The notes beneath the pieces were generated by a model that saw only the letters and a program-made list of their open reading frames with translations, was not told the origin of the DNA and ran no database searches. The translations under genes were made by a program, and so were the position numbers. From NCBI GenBank assembly GCA_947178685.1, contig CAMWZE010000081.1, positions 1-6,784 on the forward strand: a stretch of DNA of 6,784 nt, given 5' to 3'. Below, one piece after another: positions 1 through 6,727 of the stretch. The DNA comes from an uncultured Porphyromonadaceae bacterium (GTDB taxonomy: Bacteria; Bacteroidota; Bacteroidia; Bacteroidales; Muribaculaceae). Within the stretch, counting starts at the first letter, position 1, and each line of letters begins with the position of its first letter.

Positions 1-24
1 GAATAAGCCGGCCTTCCACACCAT

Positions 25-1596
25 ATGCAGAAAAATGATCCCCAATACACCGATACAACTGTTTCCGGCCTGAAAGAACATCCACAATCCACAGTTATGG
101 ATACAGAGTCTCACGAATCAACACAAGAGCCTTCTGTAGAACCAAAACTGGATAAAAAGAATTCAGGCAAGGATAAAAAGCCATCCCTGTTCTCCCGGCT
201 ATATGATAAAGGGATGAACTTTGCGAATTATTTCTGGACCGGAATCTGGAAAGAGACCAGCGACTCCAACAAGGTGAGATGGCTGAAGGTAGCCAACCTG
301 TCGATACGCTCATTCCTCGACCGCGATCTGCAGTCGAGATCAATGTCGTTGACCTATTCCACGGTGCTCGCAATAGTGCCGGCATTCGCCTTGCTGCTCG
401 CCATAGGCAGAGGATTCGGGCTTCAGGATCTTCTGGAACAGCAACTTTACACCAATTTCCCCGCTCAGAAGCAGGTGATCGGATTCGGTCTGAAATTCGT
501 AGACTCCTACCTCAAGGAGGCCTCCTCCGGCATGTTTGTAGGCATAGGCATCGTGTTCCTGCTGTGGACCCTGATCTCACTCCTTTCGTACATAGAATCA
601 GCATTCAACATGATATGGGATATCAAGCACGACCGATCGCTCTATCAGAAGGTGACTGATTATATTGCCATATGCCTTATGGTGCCCGTGTTGATGATAT
701 GTTCCTCCGGTGCATCGATCTTCATGTCGGCCACAATTCAAGACAACATGCACTTTGCGTTTCTCACCCCCTTTCTCAACATAGCCTTGGAGGCATCCCC
801 GGTGGTGCTCGCATGGCTCGCGTTCTCCCTATCCTTCTGCCTCATACCCAACACAAAGGTTAAGTTCAAATATGCAGCCATCGCGGGAGCCATCTGTGCG
901 ATAGTGTTTCAAATCCTGCAGATGCTATTCGTAAACGGACAGATCTATGTATCGAAATACAATGCCATTTACGGATCGTTCGCCTTCCTCCCGTTGCTTC
1001 TTATCTGGCTGCAGCTATCCTGGCTTATCCTACTCTTTGGCTGTGTCCTCACCTATTCCCTGCAGAATGTATTTGCCTTCAACTTCATCGGCGATGCCTC
1101 AACCATGTCGGAAAACTATGAGCGGAAGGTAACCATCATCCTTGCCGCCGCAATCGTAGACCGTTTTAAGAATAATAAAACTCCCTTCACCCGAGGCCAA
1201 CTCAGCTTCTATTATGACATTCCCATCCGGGTGGTGAGCCATCTGTGCGATCAGCTCTACAAGGCGCGAATAATCAACTTCGTGATTCTTCCGGATGATA
1301 AAGTGGGGATTGCTCCGGCCATGGAGACAGGTGAGCTATCGGTGGGAGAATTACTGAGACGACTGGATGCAGTGGGCGACTCTAACTTTATACCCCGTTT
1401 CTCCATAGTCTACCGTAAGATGCTCGACAACATCGACGAATGGCTACAGCAGACCTACACATGTCTCGAGTCGCATAAGATCGCAGATATTATCCTGCCG
1501 ATCGACGACGATAAGGAGAAAACAATAGAATCGGGCGAGAGCGGAGGCTTCATCAAGACCAACGACATAGAAGTGCCCGAATCGGTGGAAGAATGA
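25..1596 (+). CDS. YihY/BrkB family inner-membrane protein with C-terminal winged-helix-like domain
   Basis: Integral membrane protein of 523 residues in the YihY/virulence factor BrkB family, long misannotated as ribonuclease BN; its molecular function is not settled. Residues 1-85 are hydrophilic, charged and low in complexity. Six hydrophobic segments follow at about 108-127, 169-190, 212-236, 251-275, 283-304 and 320-343. Family-typical stretches include the SLTYSTVLAIVPA region (108-120), the FNMIWDIKHDRS region (194-205) and the AIYGSFAFLPLLLIW region (314-328). Residues about 365-450 look like a winged helix-turn-helix (RGQLSFYYDIPIRVVSHLCD onward) and should be cytoplasmic. The tail is acidic. 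An in-frame TAA at 4-6 limits the start. ATG 25 is the first start; Met25 (position 97) is an alternative because the extreme N-terminus is poorly conserved in such proteins. The gene is separated from the downstream glucan operon by its own promoter region, so a functional link is not implied. Confidence 0.9.
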   Translation: MQKNDPQYTDTTVSGLKEHPQSTVMDTESHESTQEPSVEPKLDKKNSGKDKKPSLFSRLYDKGMNFANYFWTGIWKETSDSNKVRWLKVANLSIRSFLDRDLQSRSMSLTYSTVLAIVPAFALLLAIGRGFGLQDLLEQQLYTNFPAQKQVIGFGLKFVDSYLKEASSGMFVGIGIVFLLWTLISLLSYIESAFNMIWDIKHDRSLYQKVTDYIAICLMVPVLMICSSGASIFMSATIQDNMHFAFLTPFLNIALEASPVVLAWLAFSLSFCLIPNTKVKFKYAAIAGAICAIVFQILQMLFVNGQIYVSKYNAIYGSFAFLPLLLIWLQLSWLILLFGCVLTYSLQNVFAFNFIGDASTMSENYERKVTIILAAAIVDRFKNNKTPFTRGQLSFYYDIPIRVVSHLCDQLYKARIINFVILPDDKVGIAPAMETGELSVGELLRRLDAVGDSNFIPRFSIVYRKMLDNIDEWLQQTYTCLESHKIADIILPIDDDKEKTIESGESGGFIKTNDIEVPESVEE

Positions 1597-1705
1597 AGTA
1601 TGCAACAAAATCGATAGGTTTTGCATCAAATTTAATATTCTATAAATGTGTTAAATAACATCTTTTTTAAAAATTGGATAATTTATTATTTTTTTTCTGA
1701 AATCG

Positions 1706-1737
1706 TTTGCAGATTACCGCTTAATACCGTATCTTTG
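1706..1737 (+). promoter_or_regulatory. Bacteroides-type sigma-70 promoter for the three-gene glucan operon
   Basis: A TTTG element at 1706-1709 is followed after exactly 20 bp by TATCTTTG at 1730-1737. This matches the Bacteroidetes primary-sigma consensus (-33 TTTG, -7 TAnnTTTG, spacing about 19-21). Transcription should start a few bases downstream, at roughly 1740-1745, which gives a 5' leader of about 130 nt before the start at 1875. The AT-rich tract just upstream (1625-1700) is consistent with a promoter. No other match of this quality was seen in the intergenic region. Confidence 0.75.
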
Positions 1738-1782
1738 TGGAATTAAAACATATCTGCAGTAGTGCCGAAAGAATCAAAACTA

Positions 1783-1818
1783 CCTTCCAAAGGCAATTTT
1801 TATCGCCAATCAGGGAGG
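1783..1818 (+). promoter_or_regulatory. Possible leader hairpin masking a purine-rich GGGAGG
   Basis: In the predicted leader, CCTTCC at 1783-1788 can pair with GGGAGG at 1813-1818 (six pairs, one of them G-U). A small inner GGC/GCC helix is possible (1792-1794 with 1805-1807). The 3' arm directly abuts the ATG at 1819. The hairpin is short and its stability was not calculated. It does not match a riboswitch class I recognise. Confidence 0.25.
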
Positions 1819-1878
1819 ATGTTTCTACATAATCTCGACGTAAAAAATTTACCAAATAAACCGGATATTATCATATGA
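1819..1878 (+). CDS. Possible 19-codon upstream leader ORF coupled to the debranching-enzyme gene
   Basis: An ATG at 1819 opens a short frame encoding MFLHNLDVKNLPNKPDIII. It ends at TGA 1876-1878, which overlaps the ATG of the next gene (1875-1877) as ATGA. The frame lies wholly inside the predicted transcript leader and follows a purine block (AGGGAGG, 1812-1818) that sits too close to the ATG for an ideal Shine-Dalgarno. It could serve as a leader peptide for translational coupling or attenuation. A chance frame in an AT-rich leader is also plausible. The peptide resembles nothing I know. Confidence 0.25.
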   Translation: MFLHNLDVKNLPNKPDIII

Positions 1879-3848
1879 GTTATCTGAAATTTGACAAAAA
1901 CCTGATGATAAATTTGGAGCAGAGTCTTCCCAAAGAGATGCTCCGCACCAATAAGTCAGGCGCATATCACTGCACCACGATAGTAGGTTGCAATACACGC
2001 AAGCAGCATGGCCTGCTTGTGATTCCGATTCCTGAGATGGACGACAAGGCCCACGTGCTGTTATCGTCGCTCGACGAGACCGTCATTCAGCACGGAGCTC
2101 CTTTCAACCTTGGTCTGCATCAGTATGGTGAGGGTGTCTTCAGCCCCAACGGACACAAATATATCCGTCAGTTCGACTGCGAGTCGGTTCCGACTGTCAC
2201 ATACCGTGTGGGCGGAGTTATCCTCACAAAGGAGAAGGTATTTATCTCACATGAGAACCGTATTCTCATAAAGTATACACTCGTGGATGCCCATTCCGAC
2301 ACCACCCTCCAGTTCCGTCCGTTCCTTGCCTTCCGCAACGCCAACGACCTCTGCATGGAGAATGGCGCCATCAATACAGCGACCGAACCTGTGAAAAACG
2401 GAATCTCCACATGTCTCTACGACGGCTATCCCAACCTCTATATGCAATTTTCCAAGGAGCCCGAATGGGTCAGCGACGGCCACTGGTATAAGGGTGTGGA
2501 ATACTATAAAGACAGAGACCGTGGCATACCCTACAAGGAGGATCTCTGGGTGCCCGGCTATTTCCAGCTGCCGATAAAGAAGGGCGAGAGCATCATATTC
2601 TCCGCCTCAACGTCAGAGGCTGATCCGTCAGACTTCATGGAGACCTACGAGAAAGAGCTTGCAAGCCGCACATGCCGCACTTCGTTCTACAACTGCCTGA
2701 AAAACTCCGCCAAGCAGTTCTATCTGAAAAATAAGACCGGCATGTATATCATGGCCGGCTATCCCTGGTATAATGTACGCTCGCGCGACGAGCTGATGGC
2801 GCTTCCGGGCTGTACCCTCGCAATCGACCATAAGGAAGACTATGAGAAGATCATGGACACTTTCCTGAAGGCTCTACACCGTTGGGTGAAGGATGGCGAG
2901 AAAGACAAGACCATCGGCGAGATAGATCTCCCCGACGTGCCCCTCTGGACAATCTGGACCATCCAGCAGTATCGCCGCGCCACCACCACACGCGAATGTC
3001 GTGAGAAATACGGTGAGGTTGTGCGCCACATAGTTGAGGATATCCGTAACGGCAAGATCAAGAACCTCTACTTTAACGAGAACGGACTTCTTTCCAGCAA
3101 TGGCTCCGACTCTCCGGTGACCTGGATGTCGGCCTCCATAAACGGACATCCTATCATTCCCCGCACAGGATATATTCTTGAGTTCAACGCCCTTTGGTAT
3201 AACGCTCTCAAGTTTATCAACTCTCTCTACGACGGCGAACCGGGCCAACAGGAATATCTTGACGATATCAATGCACTGGCCGATAAGGTGAAACAGTCGT
3301 TCCTCGACACTTTCCTCAATGATTATGGTTATCTCTACGACTATGTCAACGGATCTTACACCGACCTTGAGGTTCGCCCCAATATGGCCATTGCCATCGG
3401 TCTTGACTATTCTCCGCTCGACCGTCGTCAGCGTCGCAAGGTGCTTGACCTCGTGACCCGTGAGCTTCTGACCCCGAAGGGACTGCGCTCCCTCAGCCCG
3501 AAAAGCTATGCCTACCGCCCCACCTACGTCGGCGATCCTATACAGCGTGAATATACAGTTCATCAGGGTCCGGCGCGTCCGTGGCTCTTCGGATTCTATG
3601 CCGATGCCTATTTCAAAGTGTTCGGTCTGAGCGGACTCGGATTCATCGAGCGTATGCTCATCGGCTATGAGGATGAGATGACCGAGGGGTGCATAGGCTC
3701 CCTCTCAGAGATGTATGACGGCAATCCCCCCTTCACGGGACGCGGCGCCGTGTCGACGGCAAAGAACGTCGGCGAGATTCTCCGTACGCTCAAAAATGTG
3801 AAAGAATATAACAAACTACAAACCTTAGAGAACGAAGAAAGGAAATGA
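1875..3848 (+). CDS. Glycogen debranching enzyme-like protein (GDE_N + GDE_C, GH133-like)
   Basis: Protein of 657 residues, the usual size of bacterial amylo-alpha-1,6-glucosidase-like proteins, which remove alpha-1,6 branch glucoses from glycogen-type polymers. There is no signal peptide, so it should be cytoplasmic. The N-terminal GDE_N domain spans about 16-245, with the hallmark TNKSGAYHCTTIVGCNTRKQ stretch (25-44) followed by HGLL. The C-terminal (alpha/alpha)6 domain spans about 280-640, with AGYPWYNVRSRDELMALPG (294-312), TWMSA (416-420), FNALWYNAL (437-445), RPNMAIAIGLDYSPLD (501-516), LTPKGLRSLSP (532-542) and SLSEMYDGNPPF (609-620). Two key positions are unusual. The Asp I expect in TWMDA, the presumed proton donor, is Ser419, and the usual HQGTxWPW is HQGPARPW (563-570). 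The presumed base Glu612 is kept. Canonical activity is therefore uncertain, although the fold assignment is firm. The start is fixed by an in-frame TAA at 1857-1859. It is the first gene of the operon, and its stop overlaps the next start (ATGA). Confidence 0.9.
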   Translation: MSYLKFDKNLMINLEQSLPKEMLRTNKSGAYHCTTIVGCNTRKQHGLLVIPIPEMDDKAHVLLSSLDETVIQHGAPFNLGLHQYGEGVFSPNGHKYIRQFDCESVPTVTYRVGGVILTKEKVFISHENRILIKYTLVDAHSDTTLQFRPFLAFRNANDLCMENGAINTATEPVKNGISTCLYDGYPNLYMQFSKEPEWVSDGHWYKGVEYYKDRDRGIPYKEDLWVPGYFQLPIKKGESIIFSASTSEADPSDFMETYEKELASRTCRTSFYNCLKNSAKQFYLKNKTGMYIMAGYPWYNVRSRDELMALPGCTLAIDHKEDYEKIMDTFLKALHRWVKDGEKDKTIGEIDLPDVPLWTIWTIQQYRRATTTRECREKYGEVVRHIVEDIRNGKIKNLYFNENGLLSSNGSDSPVTWMSASINGHPIIPRTGYILEFNALWYNALKFINSLYDGEPGQQEYLDDINALADKVKQSFLDTFLNDYGYLYDYVNGSYTDLEVRPNMAIAIGLDYSPLDRRQRRKVLDLVTRELLTPKGLRSLSPKSYAYRPTYVGDPIQREYTVHQGPARPWLFGFYADAYFKVFGLSGLGFIERMLIGYEDEMTEGCIGSLSEMYDGNPPFTGRGAVSTAKNVGEILRTLKNVKEYNKLQTLENEERK

Positions 3849-5110
3849 AGGCTTTAATGTTCGGTTGGGAATTCCCGCCTCACATCTTAGGCGGCCTCGG
3901 CACAGCAAGCTATGGTCTCACCAAAGGTATGCATGCCAACGGCAATATGGACATCACTTTTGTGATTCCGAAGCCCTGGGGAGATGAGGAGAAGGATTTC
4001 GCCACAATCATAGGCGCCAGCAACACCCCGATAGCATGGCGCGACGTCTCATGGGACTACGTTGAAAGCCGTATCGGCAAAGTGATGAATCCGCAGATGT
4101 ATTTCGACCTCCGCGACCATATCTATGCTGACTTCAACTATATGCGTCTCAACGATCTCGGGTGTATCGAGTTCTCAGGACGCTATCCCGACAATCTCGT
4201 AGAGGAGATCAACAACTATTCCATCGTGGCCGGTGTGATAGCCCGCACAATGCCCTGCGATATTATCCATGCCCACGACTGGCTTACATATCCTGCCGGC
4301 ATCCACGCCAAGAACGTGACAGGAAAGCCACTCGTGATCCATGTACACGCTTCGGAGTTCGACCGCTCACGAGGGAAGCCGAACCCCACCGTATTCGCCA
4401 TTGAGAAAGACGGCATGAATAATGCCGACCATATCATCACGGTATCTAATCTCACCCGCGACACCGTAATCAACAAATATGGTATTGATCCGGCCAAGGT
4501 CACAACCGTTCACAACGCTGTGATACCCTTGAGCGATGAACTGCTCAATCTCAAGCGTAAGGACGGCAAGGACAAGGTCATCACCTTCCTCGGACGTATC
4601 ACGATGCAGAAGGGCCCGGAATATTTCGTGGAGGCAGCTGCCAAAGTGCTCAAGAAGAACCGCAACGTGCGCTTCGTGATGGCCGGTGGCGGCGATATGG
4701 AGGAGAAGATGATACGTCTTGCCGCAAAACGAGGCATAGCCGATCGTTTCCACTTCACAGGCTTCCTCCGTGGTAAGGAGGTTTACCAGATGTTCCGCGA
4801 CTCCGACGTATATGTAATGCCGTCAGTGTCGGAGCCTTTCGGAATCTCCCCACTTGAGGCTATGGAGATGGGCGTGCCCTCCATCATCTCCAAACAGAGT
4901 GGATGTGCCGAGATTCTTGAGAATGTGATCAAGACTGACTACTGGGATGTAGATGCCATGGCCGACGCCATGCACTCTATCATCACCAATAAAGCTCTTT
5001 ACGATACCCTTCGCGACCGAGGCATCGAGGAGATTCACGGAATCACCTGGGAGAAGGCCGGCAAGAAGGTGATCGACATATACAACAACGTGATCAATTC
5101 ACGCAAATAA
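3845..5110 (+). CDS. GT-B glycosyltransferase, GT4/GT5-like, probable glucan (glycogen) synthase
   Basis: Retaining GT-B fold transferase of 421 residues, cytoplasmic, with no signal peptide or membrane helix. The N-terminal Rossmann domain (about 1-205) opens with WEFPPHILGGLGTAS (8-22), equivalent to the glycine-rich loop of glycogen and starch synthases, and has HAHDW (142-146). The C-terminal donor-binding domain (about 240-400) has FLGRITMQKGPEY (248-260) with Arg251 and Lys256, MAGGGDMEEKM (279-289), and the EX7E motif as Glu330 and Glu338 in SEPFGISPLEAMEMG (329-343). The Lys of the KxGGL motif that contacts ADP in bacterial GlgA is absent (ILGGL here), so the donor sugar is unproven; ADP- or UDP-glucose is inferred from the neighbours. 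The start at 3845 overlaps the preceding stop as ATGA and has AGAAAGGA just upstream, which suggests translational coupling. Met5 is a less likely start. It could instead be a general GT4 enzyme, but its place between two glucan-hydrolase homologues favours alpha-glucan synthesis. Confidence 0.88.
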   Translation: MKALMFGWEFPPHILGGLGTASYGLTKGMHANGNMDITFVIPKPWGDEEKDFATIIGASNTPIAWRDVSWDYVESRIGKVMNPQMYFDLRDHIYADFNYMRLNDLGCIEFSGRYPDNLVEEINNYSIVAGVIARTMPCDIIHAHDWLTYPAGIHAKNVTGKPLVIHVHASEFDRSRGKPNPTVFAIEKDGMNNADHIITVSNLTRDTVINKYGIDPAKVTTVHNAVIPLSDELLNLKRKDGKDKVITFLGRITMQKGPEYFVEAAAKVLKKNRNVRFVMAGGGDMEEKMIRLAAKRGIADRFHFTGFLRGKEVYQMFRDSDVYVMPSVSEPFGISPLEAMEMGVPSIISKQSGCAEILENVIKTDYWDVDAMADAMHSIITNKALYDTLRDRGIEEIHGITWEKAGKKVIDIYNNVINSRK

Positions 5111-5140
5111 ACAGGTTTATAAAAAACAAAGCATATAGTC

Positions 5141-6712
5141 ATGAAATCAGTTTGCTTTTATTTCAACATACATCAGCCGTTCCGTCTGAAACGCTACAGA
5201 TTTTTCGACATCGGCAATGACCACTACTATTTTGATGATTTCGCCAACGATGAGATCATCACCCGCCTTGCTCAGAACAGCTATATCCCCATGGGCGAGA
5301 CGCTGCTGCAGATGATCAACGACAGCAACCGTGAGTTCAAATGCGCCATCGCCATCTCTGGCACAGCCATAGAACAGCTCCAGCAGTATGTGCCGGAATA
5401 TATCGAGCTTCTGAAGAAACTCGCCGACACAGGTTGTGTGGAATTCCTGAGCGGCACCTACAGCCATTCTCTCTCCTCTCTTGAGGATCCGGAGGAATTC
5501 ATGCGCGAGGTGAAGGAACACGACGACCTTCTACATCGTCTCTTCGGTGTTAAACCCACTGTTTTCGCCAACACCGAGCTTATCTATGATGACGACATCG
5601 CCTCTCTCGTAGCGGCAATGGGCTGTAAGGCAATCCTCACTGAGGGTGCAAAACATATCCTTGGCTGGAAGAGTCCGGATTATGTTTATTCGGCCGTGAC
5701 AGCACCGCAGCTGCGTCTGCTTCTCACCAATGATAAGCTTGCTTCCGATATCTCCCGCAACTTCAACAACACGAGCTGGGATGAGTATCCGCTTACAGCC
5801 GATAAATATATCGATTGGCTTGCATCACTTCCCGAGCAAGAGCAAGTAGTGAATCTCTATCTCAGCATGGATACGTTCGGCTCGTTCCTCCCCGCCAACA
5901 CCGGTATCTTCGATTTCATGAAGGCACTCCCCCGTTTCGGCAAGGAGAAAGGCGTTCAGTTCACGACACCTTCAGACGTTGTGGCCAAACTCAAACCGGT
6001 GGATATGCTATCCGTTCCGTTCCCCATCTCTGATGTGGACGAGGCGCGCGATGTATCAGCGTGGAAGGGCAACGAGCTCCAGAATGAAGCGCTCAACAAG
6101 CTCTATGCCGTGGCAGAACGTGTCAATCTCTGTCAGGACCGTCGTCTTAAGAAAGATTGGGAATATCTGCAGAGCAGCGACCACTTCTTCTACATGAGCA
6201 CCAAGAATATGGCAGATGGTGCAAGCCATGCAGCTTTCAGTCCTTACGACTCCCCCTTCTCGGCATTCACCAACTACATGAATGTGCTCGCCGACTTCCT
6301 TGTAAGAGTTCAGGAACAGTATCCGGAGGAGATCGACAACGAGGAGCTCAACTCACTTCTTCTCACCATCAGCAATCAGGCTCAGGAGATCAATGAGCTT
6401 AACAAGGAGTTGAAGAATCTCCGTAACAATATCCTCAATGCGGATGACTCTACCAACAAGCCGAAAGCTGAAGTGAAAGCAGAACTTGTAGATATGCCGA
6501 AAGCTGAGGAGGTAGAAGTATTAGAGAAGGCTGACGTTGAATCGCCCGCTAAGGGGGAGAAAGATGAGGCACCGGCTGAGGAGCCAACCGCAGAGGAGGC
6601 ACCGGCTGAGGAGGCTGCTCCCGAACCCAAAAAAAGGGGACGGAAACCGGCCGTAGCCAAGGTGGCGCCTCCGAAAGCTAAAGCCAAACCGGGTCGTAAG
6701 CCAAAGAAATAA
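5141..6712 (+). CDS. GH57 alpha-amylase-like protein with coiled coil and AT-hook-like basic tail
   Basis: Protein of 523 residues. Residues 1-395 form a GH57 (beta/alpha)7-type domain, with region 1 HQP (11-13), region 2 SGTYSH (104-109), region 3 VFANTELIYDDD (141-152) carrying the expected nucleophile Glu146, and region 5 SSDHFFYMSTK (345-355). Region 4 reads NLYLSMDTFGSF (238-249). Aligned without gaps to the usual NLFMDYETFGEH, the general acid Asp becomes Ser242, the following Glu becomes Asp244, and EH becomes SF. GH57 alpha-amylase-like homologues lacking one or both catalytic residues are known, so this protein may be inactive, altered or a binder. Residues about 400-432 form a likely coiled coil (EELNSLLLTISNQAQEINEL onward). 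Next comes an acidic Ala/Pro/Glu stretch (441-495) and a basic end (497-523) with KKRGRKP and KPGRKPKK. There is no signal peptide. The gene starts 30 bp after the glycosyltransferase and is the last of the operon, followed by a strong hairpin. Confidence 0.87.
   Translation: MKSVCFYFNIHQPFRLKRYRFFDIGNDHYYFDDFANDEIITRLAQNSYIPMGETLLQMINDSNREFKCAIAISGTAIEQLQQYVPEYIELLKKLADTGCVEFLSGTYSHSLSSLEDPEEFMREVKEHDDLLHRLFGVKPTVFANTELIYDDDIASLVAAMGCKAILTEGAKHILGWKSPDYVYSAVTAPQLRLLLTNDKLASDISRNFNNTSWDEYPLTADKYIDWLASLPEQEQVVNLYLSMDTFGSFLPANTGIFDFMKALPRFGKEKGVQFTTPSDVVAKLKPVDMLSVPFPISDVDEARDVSAWKGNELQNEALNKLYAVAERVNLCQDRRLKKDWEYLQSSDHFFYMSTKNMADGASHAAFSPYDSPFSAFTNYMNVLADFLVRVQEQYPEEIDNEELNSLLLTISNQAQEINELNKELKNLRNNILNADDSTNKPKAEVKAELVDMPKAEEVEVLEKADVESPAKGEKDEAPAEEPTAEEAPAEEAAPEPKKRGRKPAVAKVAPPKAKAKPGRKPKK
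6566..6613 (+). repeat. Two 18-bp direct repeats, 30-bp period, in the GH57 tail
   Basis: The 18-base string GAGGCACCGGCTGAGGAG occurs identically at 6566-6583 and 6596-6613. The period of 30 bp equals 10 codons, so the reading frame is preserved, and the copies encode the EAPAEE motifs of the acidic linker. The arrangement suggests in-frame duplication and a linker whose length could vary between strains. Confidence 0.8.
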
Positions 6713-6727
6713 GAACTTATAAAACAC

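Larger units (their letters stand above)
1597..1874. other. Intergenic region between the membrane protein and the glucan operon
   Basis: This 278-bp spacer is strongly AT-rich from about 1625 to 1700, with T-runs near 1664-1669 and 1689-1696. Just after the upstream stop, ATGCAA (1600-1605) can pair with TTGCAT (1621-1626) around a 15-nt loop. This is a weak hairpin without a U-run, so it is only a poor terminator candidate. The second half carries the promoter and the leader described separately. I see no tRNA, no recognised riboswitch and no insertion-sequence remnant. Confidence 0.7.

Noticed and set aside
1..6. GAATAA at the window edge as the end of an upstream gene
   Set aside because: Two codons are too little evidence. 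The TAA is useful only as an in-frame stop that limits the membrane-protein start.
279..659. A 126-codon plus-strand frame overlapping the membrane protein
   Set aside because: It is out of frame within the BrkB/YihY gene, where the true frame has clear membrane helices and family motifs. Its translation is unrelated to any family I know.
1600..1626. ATGCAA/TTGCAT inverted repeat as a terminator for the membrane-protein gene
   Set aside because: The stem is only six pairs with a 15-nt loop and no U-run follows. It could easily arise by chance in AT-rich DNA.
1740..1874. A riboswitch in the long operon leader
   Set aside because: No conserved core of a riboswitch class I know is visible. Only a short hairpin could be drawn.
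2874..3563. A 229-codon open frame on the minus strand
   Set aside because: It lies entirely inside the well-supported debranching-enzyme gene, encodes nothing recognisable, and has no promoter or start context of its own. It is a codon-bias shadow.
6629..6639. A7G4 run (AAAAAAAGGGG) as a programmed frameshift or slippage site that would drop the basic tail
   Set aside because: Slips in either direction would end the protein soon afterwards. However, the zero-frame codons do not form a classical X XXY YYZ heptamer, and I see no convincing downstream stimulator. The run alone is weak evidence.
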